Shown in pieces: positions 22,913-31,417 of a stretch of 64,000 nt of DNA. The DNA lies in contig VXMH01000102.1 in the NCBI GenBank assembly GCA_009841235.1, forward strand, positions 1 through 64,000. The letters are read 5' to 3'. The position numbers and the translations under genes were made by a program. This DNA is from Caldilineaceae bacterium SB0661_bin_32 (GTDB lineage Bacteria; Chloroflexota; Anaerolineae; Caldilineales; Caldilineaceae). Each line of letters begins with the position of its first letter. Within the stretch, counting starts at the first letter, position 1. The notes beneath the pieces were generated by a model. That model did no database searches and was not told the origin of the DNA. It worked only from the letters and a program-made list of their open reading frames with translations.

Positions 22913-24306
22913 GACGAAATCAGTTCTTCCATCAACGCAATGCCAACGCGAATGCCACGATAGAAGTTCGGCAGGTGTAGTTTTTCGTTTGGCGCGTGCA
23001 GATTGTCGTCTGGCAGACCAAAGCCCACAAAAAGGATGGGGATGCCGAGGGACTCCTGCACAACCGTCGCTATCGGGATTGAGCCTCCCTCACGGCTGAA
23101 AACAGGCTCTGCGCCAAAAACACGGTGATAGGCGCGGGCCGCGGCCTGCATCTCGGGCACATCAAGCGGCACTACCGCGGCAGGCGCGTGCTGGAGCGTG
23201 TGCACAGATACCTCCACGGTCTGCGGCGCGATCTGCTGCAGGAACTGCTCAATCATGGGCCCGATCGCAGAGGAATCCTGGTCGGGAACCAGGCGACAGC
23301 TCACCTTTGCGCGGGCTTCAGCAGGAATGACGGTTTTGAAACCTTCGTCGATGAAGCCGCCCCACATTCCATTGATCTCCAGTGTGGGCCGCGCCCCAAT
23401 TCTTTCGGTTATCGTGTAGCCCTCTTCGCCCCAGGCCGCGGGCGCGCCGGTCTCCTGCAACAGTTCGGCGTCTCCATAGGGGACCTGCGCCAGCGCGGCC
23501 CGTTCATTTGGGGTCAATGGTTGAACGTCTTCATAGAAGCCGGGAACGGCAACCCGCCCGGCGCTGTCATGGAGCGCTGCCAGGAGCGTGCTCAGCGCCT
23601 GGTTTGGGTTGTGGACCGCGCCGCCGAACATGCCGCTGTGGAGATCCTGGGCCGGACCCCTTACACCTATCTCGCCGGCCCATATACCCCGCAGCCCGTA
23701 GATGATCAGCGGCAGGTCGGGAGCCAGGATGTGCGTGTCGGAGATGAGACATACATCGGCGGCGAGTTTTTCGGCTTCTGACGGCAGGTAGCCGGCCAGG
23801 GCCTGGCTGCCGACTTCCTCTTCGCCTTCGACGAGGAATTTCACGTTAACCGGCAGCGCGCCTGACGTTGCCAGGAGCGCCTCGACCGCGGCGACATGGG
23901 CGAATAGCTGTCCTTTGTCGTCTGACGCCCCGCGGGCAAAGAGATCGTCTCCCCGCACAGATGGCTCGAAGGGCGGCGAAGTCCACAGCGCCAGCGGGTC
24001 GACGGGCTGAACATCGTAATGGCCGTAAATCAGAACTGTTGGGGCGCCTTTTCCTGCGTTCAGCCAGTCGCCATAGACGATTGGATGACCGCCGGTGGGG
24101 ACAGTTTCCACGTTTTGCAGGCCAGCGGACGTCATCTTCCGCGCCAGCCAATCCGCGGCCCGCTCTACATCCTCCTTGTGCTGCGGCAGGGTGCTTATGC
24201 TGGGGATGCGCAGCCAGTCACACAGTTCTTCGAGCTGGCTCGTTTGGGCGCTCTGCAGGTAGGTGTCGAGACTCGGGTCGAAAGTGGGATTTCCGGAAGG
24301 ATTCAT
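22909..24306 (-). CDS. M20-family dipeptidase / metallopeptidase
   Basis: The 465-residue zinc peptidase of the M20A/dipeptidase group shows the first metal ligand and catalytic Asp in YGHYDVQPVDP, the bridging Asp in ARGASDDKGQ, the catalytic Glu and ligand in EGEEEVGS, and later ligands around LISDTH and SREGGSIPIA. A dimerisation lid domain interrupts the catalytic domain (about 215-330). It should cleave dipeptides or related N-acyl amino acids in the cytoplasm. A GGAG lies 10 bases before ATG 24306. It is downstream of the Rieske gene with a 102-bp gap and may be part of the catabolic run. No signal peptide is present. Dipeptide versus amidated-metabolite specificity is open. Confidence 0.93.
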   Translation of the reverse strand: MNPSGNPTFDPSLDTYLQSAQTSQLEELCDWLRIPSISTLPQHKEDVERAADWLARKMTSAGLQNVETVPTGGHPIVYGDWLNAGKGAPTVLIYGHYDVQPVDPLALWTSPPFEPSVRGDDLFARGASDDKGQLFAHVAAVEALLATSGALPVNVKFLVEGEEEVGSQALAGYLPSEAEKLAADVCLISDTHILAPDLPLIIYGLRGIWAGEIGVRGPAQDLHSGMFGGAVHNPNQALSTLLAALHDSAGRVAVPGFYEDVQPLTPNERAALAQVPYGDAELLQETGAPAAWGEEGYTITERIGARPTLEINGMWGGFIDEGFKTVIPAEARAKVSCRLVPDQDSSAIGPMIEQFLQQIAPQTVEVSVHTLQHAPAAVVPLDVPEMQAAARAYHRVFGAEPVFSREGGSIPIATVVQESLGIPILFVGFGLPDDNLHAPNEKLHLPNFYRGIRVGIALMEELISS

Positions 24307-24408
24307 AGGGAGGGAACTCCAGTGGCTCGCGGGGAGCCGTTTCAGCGCTCCATGGATTGTTGTGCGTTGATTACCTGGCGTGGCCGGGAAGCGAGATTGG
24401 GGCTCGCG

Positions 24409-24843
24409 TCAACCTGGAAGTTCGACTACGACGTACTCCCGGTCGACGGAGACCTCGAAGGTTTCCGCGGTGTAGGGGCCCGGCTGATAGGTTGCAGGGA
24501 GGGCTTCGGCTGTTGCGACTTCCACCTCGTACCGGCGCGTGCGCACTGAGGCGGGATCCACCCAGGACTGGCCGGTCTTCACGTCGTACTCCCAGCCGTG
24601 CCAGGGGCAGCGCAGAATCTCGCCCCGCCTCTCGTACCGGTATTCGCCTCCGGGCTTGTCGGCCATCACGAAGCCGGTGAGCCTGCCTTCACAGAGGGGA
24701 CCGCCCTGGTGGGGGCAGATGTTTCGGAGAGCATAGAACTCACCTTTGATGTTGAAGACACCGATCGAGCGGCCGCCGATCTCGACGATCTTGCGTTCTC
24801 CCGGTGGAATCTCGTCAACTGTAGCGACGACGTGTTTTGCCAT
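24409..24843 (-). CDS. Rieske-type 2Fe-2S protein
   Basis: The 144-residue protein carries a complete Rieske cluster motif: Cys43-x-His45 (NICPHQGGPLC) and Cys79-x-x-His82 (LRCPWHGWEYD). It is a ferredoxin-like electron carrier or the N-terminal half of a split ring-hydroxylating oxygenase. There is no catalytic non-heme iron domain in this gene or next to it. A longer loop (about 53-77) than in simple Rieske ferredoxins separates the two ligand pairs. The gene follows the amidohydrolase stop by only 9 bp, indicating co-transcription with the two amidohydrolases. A reductase partner is not in the window. It might feed electrons to an oxygenase encoded elsewhere, so its use by these neighbours is inferred. 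Confidence 0.9.
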   Translation of the reverse strand: MAKHVVATVDEIPPGERKIVEIGGRSIGVFNIKGEFYALRNICPHQGGPLCEGRLTGFVMADKPGGEYRYERRGEILRCPWHGWEYDVKTGQSWVDPASVRTRRYEVEVATAEALPATYQPGPYTAETFEVSVDREYVVVELPG

Positions 24844-24852
24844 TTCTCAACT

Positions 24853-26028
24853 CTAAAGCTGGTAAAGTGCGCGGGCGTTTTCCGCCATGAATTTGCGCCG
24901 GCGTTCTTTGTCGAGGGGAACGGGAAAGGCGCGATCGGGGGCGTCGAAGTCCCAGTGAGGGTAGTCGGTTGCGAAGAGCAGGCGGTCGTCCATGTCCATC
25001 TGGCCCAGCAGCTGGCGGAACTGCTCCGGTTGGAACGGCTCCTCCATCGGTTGTGTGCTGACCCAGAAATGACGCCGGAAGAGATCAGAAGGGGGCTCGG
25101 TGACGTGCGGCACTTCGCTGCCCAGTTTGCGCCATGCGCTGTCCATGCGCCACAGCATTGGAGGAATCCAGGCAAAACCGCCTTCAATCAGCACGAATTT
25201 GAGTGTAGGGAACTCCTGGAAGACACCTTCAAAGATCAGGCTGATTACCTGCGCCTGGAAGGTCTGGGGCATGCCGCCGTGGTCTTCGATGTAGTGGTTC
25301 GGGTAGCCTGACCCGGTAATCGGGACGCCGCCGGCGCCGCCGAAATGGATGGCGACGGGTACGTCGCGGCGGCAGGCGGCCTCGTACATGGGCCAGTATT
25401 TGCGCCGGCCAAGAGGTTCCTTGGTGCGGGCGATCAGGAGTGCGTGGACAAATCCGGGATGGCTGCCCCATCTGTCGATCTCTGCGGCGGACAGCTGGCC
25501 GTCTTCCCAGGGGACGATGATCGAGGCGCGCAGGCGCGGTTCAGGTTCCAGCCATTCGGCGAGCTGCCATTCATTGGTTGCCCGGGCGAAGGCGGCGCCA
25601 AAGGCGAGATTGCGCTGCTCGCCAGCGCCGACAAGGGGGTTGAGGACGCCGATCTCGATATTCCACCTATCCAGGAGCTGTTCCTGCAGCAGCGGCAGAT
25701 TGGAACCGGGCGGCGTTCCGTCGCCCGGCCAGGCGTCGTGGCGGGCCGCATTGGGCATCGCCCGGGGATAGTGGGAGCCGTCGAAGCCCCGCGATCCGTA
25801 CGTGCGGTGATAGTCCTGCCAGGGCTCGTCCAGATAGCTGCGCAGTACGTCCTGCGTAGGGAAGTAGATATGGATGTCGGTGTCGATAATGGCCTTGTCC
25901 AGCGGCGCGCGATAGCGGGCTCCCTGTTGAACGGAGGCGTCGGGACCGGCTGCATCATGACCGTTTGTCCGGTCTTTCGTTACGGTGCCGCTCTCTACGG
26001 CGGCAGTCGAATCGAATTGAGCAGTCAT
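24853..26028 (-). CDS. Amidohydrolase-family (Amidohydro_2) metal-dependent hydrolase A
   Basis: The 391-residue TIM-barrel hydrolase of the PF04909 type, which includes decarboxylases such as ACMSD as well as hydrolases, has an N-terminal metal site IIDTDIHIYF. A middle barrel carries VPVAIHFGGAGG, and the late active-site Asp lies in LLFATDYPHWDFD. The N-terminal 40 or so residues are a low-complexity Ala/Ser/Asp extension. GGGAGGA precedes the ATG. It is paralogous to the gene at 26110-27132: the order is the same and RAxIxVPxxxxxLAAxExDRWGxHPGFV-like segments are shared. With the Rieske gene immediately behind, a role in breakdown of an aromatic or cyclic acid is plausible but not shown. 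Confidence 0.87.
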   Translation of the reverse strand: MTAQFDSTAAVESGTVTKDRTNGHDAAGPDASVQQGARYRAPLDKAIIDTDIHIYFPTQDVLRSYLDEPWQDYHRTYGSRGFDGSHYPRAMPNAARHDAWPGDGTPPGSNLPLLQEQLLDRWNIEIGVLNPLVGAGEQRNLAFGAAFARATNEWQLAEWLEPEPRLRASIIVPWEDGQLSAAEIDRWGSHPGFVHALLIARTKEPLGRRKYWPMYEAACRRDVPVAIHFGGAGGVPITGSGYPNHYIEDHGGMPQTFQAQVISLIFEGVFQEFPTLKFVLIEGGFAWIPPMLWRMDSAWRKLGSEVPHVTEPPSDLFRRHFWVSTQPMEEPFQPEQFRQLLGQMDMDDRLLFATDYPHWDFDAPDRAFPVPLDKERRRKFMAENARALYQL

Positions 26029-26109
26029 GGCTGTCCTCCCATTCCATGGGATAGTTGTGAGGCGTCAGGAGCAATCAGGATGCACTTCCTCTTCGCATTG
26101 AACGTCCCG

Positions 26110-27132
26110 TCAGAGCCTGAAAAAGGCGCGCGCGTTTTCGCTGCAGATCTTCTTTTTCTGGTCAGCCGTCAACAGGTCGAGCAGAACGTCTTGGCTTTCG
26201 TGGTGATGGGGGTAGTCACTGGCGTAAAGGAGCAGGTCTTCGGCGCCGCACTGGTCGAGAATTTGGGCAAGGTGCAGCGGATTCGGCGGCGCGTCCACGG
26301 GCTGAATAGTGAACCGCAGGTGCGTGCGCATATATTCGGACGGCCGCCGCCTGACATAGGGCGTATTGTGCCGCAACCCTTTCCACTCCTTGTCGATGCG
26401 CCACATCAGAGACGGAAGCCAGGTAAATCCCCCTTCTATGAGCGCCACCCGAAGAGAGGGAAAACGTTCGAAGGCGCCTTCGCAAACCAGGCTGATAACC
26501 TGGGATTGAAAGACCTGTGCCATGTTGGCGTAGTCTTCGATGAAATAGGAGGGCCAGCCGGTCGGGGTAGGGGGATGGCCGGGTGCGCCGCCGTAATGGA
26601 TGCCGAGCGCGAGATCGTGCTTGACGGCGGCTGCGTAGATCGGGTCGTAGCGGCGATTGCCGTAGGGCGCTTCGGCGCGCACAGGAAGAATTACCTGCAC
26701 GAAGCCGGGATGGCCGCCCCATCTGTCTACTTCCTTTGCGGCCAGGGGCGGGTTGTGGCTCGGCACAACGATGGATGCCCGCAAGCGGGGCTCTTTTTCG
26801 AGCCAGTGCTCCACTTGCCACTGGTTTACGGCCGCGGCCAGCGCGGCGGCCAGGTCCTCGTTGCGCACACTCTGGACGCGATAGGCGCAGTTCAGTATGC
26901 CGATTTCAACGTCTTCCAGAGCGCGGTCCTGCACCTCAGCCAGGTCAGGTTTCGGGCTGCCGTCCTCGCGGGCAGCGGTGGGTACGCTGTCGGGGTAGTC
27001 GGCCGCGTCGGGGCCGTTGAAGGCCGACTCGCGGCAGTAGTCGAGCCAGTGATCCGGCAAGTAGGGATACAGAGTCTCGAGCGCCGGGATTTCGTTATGG
27101 ATGTCGCAGTCGATTCGGGTCGATTCGGACAT
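26110..27132 (-). CDS. Amidohydrolase-family (Amidohydro_2) metal-dependent hydrolase B
   Basis: The 340-residue paralogue of the downstream neighbour has the metal motif IDCDIHNEIP at the start, ALGIHYGGAPG in the barrel, a LIEGGFTWLPSLMWRID block also found in hydrolase A, and the terminal metal Asp in LLYASDYPHHHESQ. Length fits a single catalytic barrel without the A paralogue's extension. No good ribosome site is seen before ATG 27132. The 81-bp gap to gene A suggests one transcript. Both paralogues may act on sequential or alternative substrates, or form a mixed oligomer. The exact reaction (hydrolysis or non-oxidative decarboxylation) cannot be chosen from sequence. Confidence 0.87.
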   Translation of the reverse strand: MSESTRIDCDIHNEIPALETLYPYLPDHWLDYCRESAFNGPDAADYPDSVPTAAREDGSPKPDLAEVQDRALEDVEIGILNCAYRVQSVRNEDLAAALAAAVNQWQVEHWLEKEPRLRASIVVPSHNPPLAAKEVDRWGGHPGFVQVILPVRAEAPYGNRRYDPIYAAAVKHDLALGIHYGGAPGHPPTPTGWPSYFIEDYANMAQVFQSQVISLVCEGAFERFPSLRVALIEGGFTWLPSLMWRIDKEWKGLRHNTPYVRRRPSEYMRTHLRFTIQPVDAPPNPLHLAQILDQCGAEDLLLYASDYPHHHESQDVLLDLLTADQKKKICSENARAFFRL

Positions 27133-27226
27133 CGGAGTTTTCGGGCTGGAACCGGTTCAGGAATATACAGGGAATATCGTACTCGAAATTCGGTGCGCGG
27201 GCAATTTGCCGATCTGCCCCCGCGGC

Positions 27227-28120
27227 TCAACCGGCCGGCAGCCCCCACTGGGCGCGCGCCTTTTCCATCGGAATAAGGTCCTTGATACCGTGAACCGTGT
27301 GGCCCGGGCCTCCCGCCACCCAGCGTTCGTCGGCCGGGTCGCTGGCCGGTTGGAAACGCACGTCGCAGCTCAGGCGGAATCGATTCGTCAGGTTGGTTGT
27401 AGAGGCGTGCATCGTGTGCATGCCGAACAGGATTACGTCGCCCATGAAGAATTCGCTTGTCTGCCATTCACCACCGAATTTTTCGACGATCTCCATTGGG
27501 TCCTTCGTGAACCAGCCGTCAATACCGTCCCGGTCTACGTCCATGCGGCCGTAGGTGTCGCGAATGCGCGCGAAGCTGGGCAGGTTATGTGAGCCTTTGC
27601 AGACCGCGAGCGTGCCATGGTCGACGGTCGTGTCGCCCAGGGGAATCCAGACGGTGTGAAGGTTGCCAGAACCCCGGCCCATGTAGACGAAGTCGTAGTG
27701 GGCGCCGGTGTACTGCTCGTTGCCTACGGCGCGCAGCCACTTGTAGTCGAATGTGAGCGCGGGCTCGCCAAAGTAGGCGGAGAAAAAGTCGAAGAGCTCA
27801 GTGGCCTGGATGACGGAGAGAACGTCCTCATGGTAAGCGATCCGCTTCATCTTGGCGCCGCGCCCGCCCCTGGGCATCACGCCTTCGAGAATAGGGGCAT
27901 CCTGGGTCAGGACATTCTGCTGGTGCATGTAGTGCAGAATGGTCGACCGGGCTTGCTTCACCTTTTCACGGTCAACCAGTCCGCGCAAGAGGAGATAGCC
28001 ATCTTCGGCGAACTGTGCATGCAGGGCCTGCATGTCGGGCAAGAGGTGCTGGCTTTCCCGCAGTGTGCCCAAGGTTCCGTTGGGGTAGGTCGTGTTCCGG
28101 TAGCCAAAGCGAATTTTCAT
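27227..28120 (-). CDS. Phytanoyl-CoA dioxygenase (PhyH) family protein A
   Basis: The 297-residue Fe(II)/2-oxoglutarate oxygenase has a double-stranded beta-helix core. The iron triad is visible as HxD in TGAHYDFVYMG and a distal His in MHASTTNLTNRFRLS, with Arg of that block likely binding 2-oxoglutarate. ATG 28120 with an AGGA site was chosen. A 107-codon in-frame upstream extension overlaps the MFS gene and has no family match. The protein has an N-terminal helix ending in FAEDGYLLLRGL, typical of PhyH. It belongs to the minus-strand island with two amidohydrolases and a Rieske gene (94- and 9-bp gaps around), so hydroxylation of a small carboxylic or cyclic compound is a reasonable guess. 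Confidence 0.87.
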   Translation of the reverse strand: MKIRFGYRNTTYPNGTLGTLRESQHLLPDMQALHAQFAEDGYLLLRGLVDREKVKQARSTILHYMHQQNVLTQDAPILEGVMPRGGRGAKMKRIAYHEDVLSVIQATELFDFFSAYFGEPALTFDYKWLRAVGNEQYTGAHYDFVYMGRGSGNLHTVWIPLGDTTVDHGTLAVCKGSHNLPSFARIRDTYGRMDVDRDGIDGWFTKDPMEIVEKFGGEWQTSEFFMGDVILFGMHTMHASTTNLTNRFRLSCDVRFQPASDPADERWVAGGPGHTVHGIKDLIPMEKARAQWGLPAG

Positions 28121-28191
28121 TTTTCGATCCTGAACGGTTGCCAGAGCTCGGGTATTCTGAAGCAGTTGAGCAGATATCCTGGCCTCAGAGC

Positions 28192-29646
28192 TTATTGCTG
28201 GACACGTATTCGGAACTGCCTTACAGCGGGCCCGCGCAGAATGCCCCAGACGCTCATCCCCAGGGCCACGACAACGAGCGCCATCGCGCCGAATGCGACG
28301 TCGCGCAGGGCGGCAGTTTGCGCTGCGGCGGCGGCTTGGGTCACGTCTCCGGTGAGAGTTTGGCCGGCATAGGCATAAACCCGGCTTGCCCAAAGCGCCC
28401 CCAGGGCGGCAACGCCAGACGTATTCCCCAACGTCCGGCAAATCACGTTGACGCCACTGACGACTCCCAGTCTTTCTCTGGGTACTGAGCCCATCACCGC
28501 GCTGTTGTTGGGCGACTGGAAGATACCCAATCCCAATCCCAGGGGCAGGACTCGCAGAACATAGCCGAAGATTGAGGTTTCGGCGGTGAGGGTGCTGACA
28601 GTGTAGCAGCCGAATGCCAGTATTACCAATCCTGCGGTTGCGATCAGCCGATACCCGAAACGGTCAGAAAGCGTCCCGGCAATCGGAGAGGCCAGGCCGA
28701 AGAAAACCATAGTCGTTGTCAGCAGCAGGCCGACGACTGTAGGGTCCAGTTTCAGGAGATTGCTCAGATAGAAAGGGAGGAGCAAGGTGATTCCGCCAGT
28801 GACGATGAAACTGATCAACCGCATTGACAGGTTGAGGCTGAAGAGGGCGTTGAGGAAGAGCGACATGTCGAGGAGCGGCTGGTTCACTTTCAACTCTGTA
28901 CGAATGAACAACGCAAGCATAAGCAGAGAGAGAGCCAGGAGGCTCAGCATAGCAGGCGATTTGAAGCCAATCCTCTCGCCGAAGGTAAGGAACAGCATGA
29001 GCGAAAGCAGACCGGTAAAGAAGGTTTGGAAACCGAGCCAGTCAAATTCCTGGCGCCCGGCGGGGTGGATACCCGGCAAGTAGCGCCACGCCAGAATGAA
29101 GCTGATGCAACCGACAGGAGGGCCAACGAAGAAGATCCAGCGCCAGGAGAGGTATTCGAGGAGAATGCCGCCAAGGATAGGTCCGGCGATTCCACCCACC
29201 GATACGGTCGCGCTGAAGAGGCCGAGTGCTTTACCCCGCTCCGAGGCGGGAAAGGTCTCGGTAACGAGGCCCATGCTCAGGGCGGTGGCAAAGGCGCCGC
29301 CGATGGCTTGAAGGACGCGAAAGAAGAGCAGGAGCTCGATATTCGGTGCAAGCCCGGCGAGTACAGAACTTACGGCAAAGGCGATGGTGCCGCCGAGGAA
29401 GATCGGCTTTTTGCCCACCATATCTCCCAGTCTTCCCACCCCGAGCATGATCGCGGTCTGCGTGAGAGAAAAGGAGAGCACGACCCATTGCACCAGGGCG
29501 AAATCGATATCAAATTCAGTGACGAGCGCGGGCAGCACGACCCTGACGACGCCGCCGTCGAAAGAGGCGAGAAAGATGCCGGAGCCGAGCGCGGCGAAGA
29601 TATGCCACTTGCGCTCGGCGAAGAGTTGCTCAGTAGACTTTGCCAT
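28192..29646 (-). CDS. DHA2-family MFS exporter, copy 1
   Basis: The 484-residue major facilitator has about 14 membrane segments, as in EmrB/QacA-type drug:proton antiporters. The motif A-like loop GRLGDMVGKKPIFLGG lies between segments 2 and 3, and a motif C-like VGGIAGPILGGILLE lies in segment 5. It exports small molecules using the proton gradient. ATG 29646 gives a normal short cytoplasmic N-terminus; no strong ribosome site is visible. It is the last of three tandem copies on the same strand, and its stop lies 71 bp before the PhyH start. Repeated blocks such as MGSVPRERLG and the order of loops show clear paralogy with the next copy. The substrate is not known. Confidence 0.92.
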   Translation of the reverse strand: MAKSTEQLFAERKWHIFAALGSGIFLASFDGGVVRVVLPALVTEFDIDFALVQWVVLSFSLTQTAIMLGVGRLGDMVGKKPIFLGGTIAFAVSSVLAGLAPNIELLLFFRVLQAIGGAFATALSMGLVTETFPASERGKALGLFSATVSVGGIAGPILGGILLEYLSWRWIFFVGPPVGCISFILAWRYLPGIHPAGRQEFDWLGFQTFFTGLLSLMLFLTFGERIGFKSPAMLSLLALSLLMLALFIRTELKVNQPLLDMSLFLNALFSLNLSMRLISFIVTGGITLLLPFYLSNLLKLDPTVVGLLLTTTMVFFGLASPIAGTLSDRFGYRLIATAGLVILAFGCYTVSTLTAETSIFGYVLRVLPLGLGLGIFQSPNNSAVMGSVPRERLGVVSGVNVICRTLGNTSGVAALGALWASRVYAYAGQTLTGDVTQAAAAAQTAALRDVAFGAMALVVVALGMSVWGILRGPAVRQFRIRVQQ

Positions 29647-29861
29647 CGCGTGCGGGAGACCACACCTCTTGGGTAGGATGACCAGAACGGACCAGAGGCC
29701 GCAGCCAAGCGGATCAGTCGGAAGGTAACAAGGCGAAATTGCTGTGTGCCCGCGGACTTCGCCTGACACTCAGCGACGCGAAACGGTTTGGCGGGCGGGT
29801 TTCGCAGATGTGAATTCCGGACCCGGCAGGAAGACCAGAGATTTGCCGGCGCACGGCCTGG

Positions 29862-31313
29862 TCAGAGTCCTTCCTGGACTCTTTGTAGCGGGGCCCGGGC
29901 TTCCAGAATCCCCCAAGCGCTCATAATGAGAGCAACTGCGACAATTGCGAGTGCAACATAGGTGACGTCGCGCAGACCGGCAATCTGGACGGCGGCGGCA
30001 GCTTCGGTGACACCACCAATGTAGTCCGGCCCTGCATGTGCGGTAACACGGCTTGCCCAGAGTGCACCCAGGGCTGCGATGCCGGATGTACGCCCCAAAG
30101 TGCGAGCGATGACGTTGATGCCGCTGGCGACGCCGAGACGTTCTCGGGGAACAGAGCCCATTACGGCACTGTTGTTTGGGGATTGAAACAGCCCCATGCC
30201 AAGACCCAAGGTGGACACTCGCACAACGTAGCCGACAATCGACGTGTCAGCGCTGAGCGTGCTCACGGCGTAGCAGCCGAAGGCCATCAGAACCAGTCCT
30301 GCGCCGGCGATTCTCCTATAGCCGAATCGATCGGAAAGGATGCCTGCGATCGGGGAAGCGATTCCAAAGGAGATCCACGACGTAGTCAGAAGCAGACCCA
30401 CGACTACGGGCTCCATCAGTAGCACATTGGATAGATAGAACGGTAGAAGCAGGTAAACGCCTCCGAGCACAACAAAGCTGATGAGGCGCATGGAAAGATT
30501 AAGGCTGAATTGTGCGTTCCTGAAGATGGCAAGGTTGAGGAGTGGGTGTTTCACGCGTCGCTCTGTCCGCATGAAAAAGGCGAAGGCCAACAGTGAGAGT
30601 GCAAACAGTCCCAACATGGCAGGAGAGCGGTATCCGGCGCGCTGACCGAAAGTCAGAAATAGCATGAGGGTCAACAGGCAGGCAGCCAGAGTAGTCGCGC
30701 CGGTCCAGTCGAAGCGCTGGCGGCCGCTGGGGACGGAAGCCGGCAGGTAGCGCCACGCGAGGTAGAAGCTGACGCAACTTATGGGAATACCAATGAAAAA
30801 TATCCAGCGCCACGACAAGAGTTCCAACAGTACACCGCCCAAGAAGGGCCCGGCTATACCGCCTAGTGAGACACTGGCGCTGAACACGCCGAGCGCTTTG
30901 CCGCGTTCGGAAGCGGGGAAGATTTCTGTCAAGATACCCATGCTGAGCGCGGTTGCAAAGGCGCCGCCGACGGCCTGGATAACACGAAAAAGGAGGAGGA
31001 GTTCGATATTCGGCGCCAGCCCGGCGAGGACGGAACCAACCATAAATGCCACGGTCCCGCCGAGAAACACCGGCCTTTTTCCAATCATATCTCCCAGCCT
31101 TCCCACACTCAGAACGATCGCAGTTTTCGTAAGTGTAAAGGATAGGACAACCCACTGAACGAGTGTGAAGCCGACCTGAAGTTCGGTCACCAAGGTGGGG
31201 AGTATAACGGCAACAATGCTGATTTCCATAGAGTCCAGGAAGACGCCGGTGCCGAGGGCGGCAAAGATGAGCCACCTGTGCCTGGGAGTAAGAGTGTCAG
31301 CAAGATTAGTCAT
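29862..31313 (-). CDS. DHA2-family MFS exporter, copy 2
   Basis: The 483-residue protein has the same 14-segment layout: motif A loop GRLGDMIGKRPVFLGG, motif C GGIAGPFLGGVLLELL, and the shared MGSVPRERLGVASGIN loop near the end. It is closer to copy 1 than to copy 3, judging by matching stretches such as LEYLSWRWIFFVG versus LELLSWRWIFFIG. This suggests a later duplication giving copies 1 and 2. No ribosome binding site stands out before ATG 31313. Gaps of 104 bp to copy 3 and 215 bp to copy 1 leave room for separate promoters. It probably exports a compound related to that of copy 1. Confidence 0.92.
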   Translation of the reverse strand: MTNLADTLTPRHRWLIFAALGTGVFLDSMEISIVAVILPTLVTELQVGFTLVQWVVLSFTLTKTAIVLSVGRLGDMIGKRPVFLGGTVAFMVGSVLAGLAPNIELLLLFRVIQAVGGAFATALSMGILTEIFPASERGKALGVFSASVSLGGIAGPFLGGVLLELLSWRWIFFIGIPISCVSFYLAWRYLPASVPSGRQRFDWTGATTLAACLLTLMLFLTFGQRAGYRSPAMLGLFALSLLAFAFFMRTERRVKHPLLNLAIFRNAQFSLNLSMRLISFVVLGGVYLLLPFYLSNVLLMEPVVVGLLLTTSWISFGIASPIAGILSDRFGYRRIAGAGLVLMAFGCYAVSTLSADTSIVGYVVRVSTLGLGMGLFQSPNNSAVMGSVPRERLGVASGINVIARTLGRTSGIAALGALWASRVTAHAGPDYIGGVTEAAAAVQIAGLRDVTYVALAIVAVALIMSAWGILEARAPLQRVQEGL

Positions 31314-31417
31314 GAGTCAGAGAATGATCGCAGGGTCATGTTTCGGCCGCTGGCGGCGCTGAATCCCGGTCAGAGGGGGCTGGGCGGCGCAGACGCGATC
31401 GTATGCATTTGAGCCGC

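Noticed and set aside
25345..27276. A 643-codon open frame on the plus strand across both amidohydrolases
   Set aside because: It is antisense to two well-supported minus-strand genes with complete metal motifs, shows no family pattern itself, and is the kind of long shadow frame expected in high-GC DNA.
28121..28441. 107-codon N-terminal extension of the PhyH gene
   Set aside because: It overlaps the end of the MFS gene in another frame, lacks PhyH similarity, and an ATG with an AGGA site lies at 28120.
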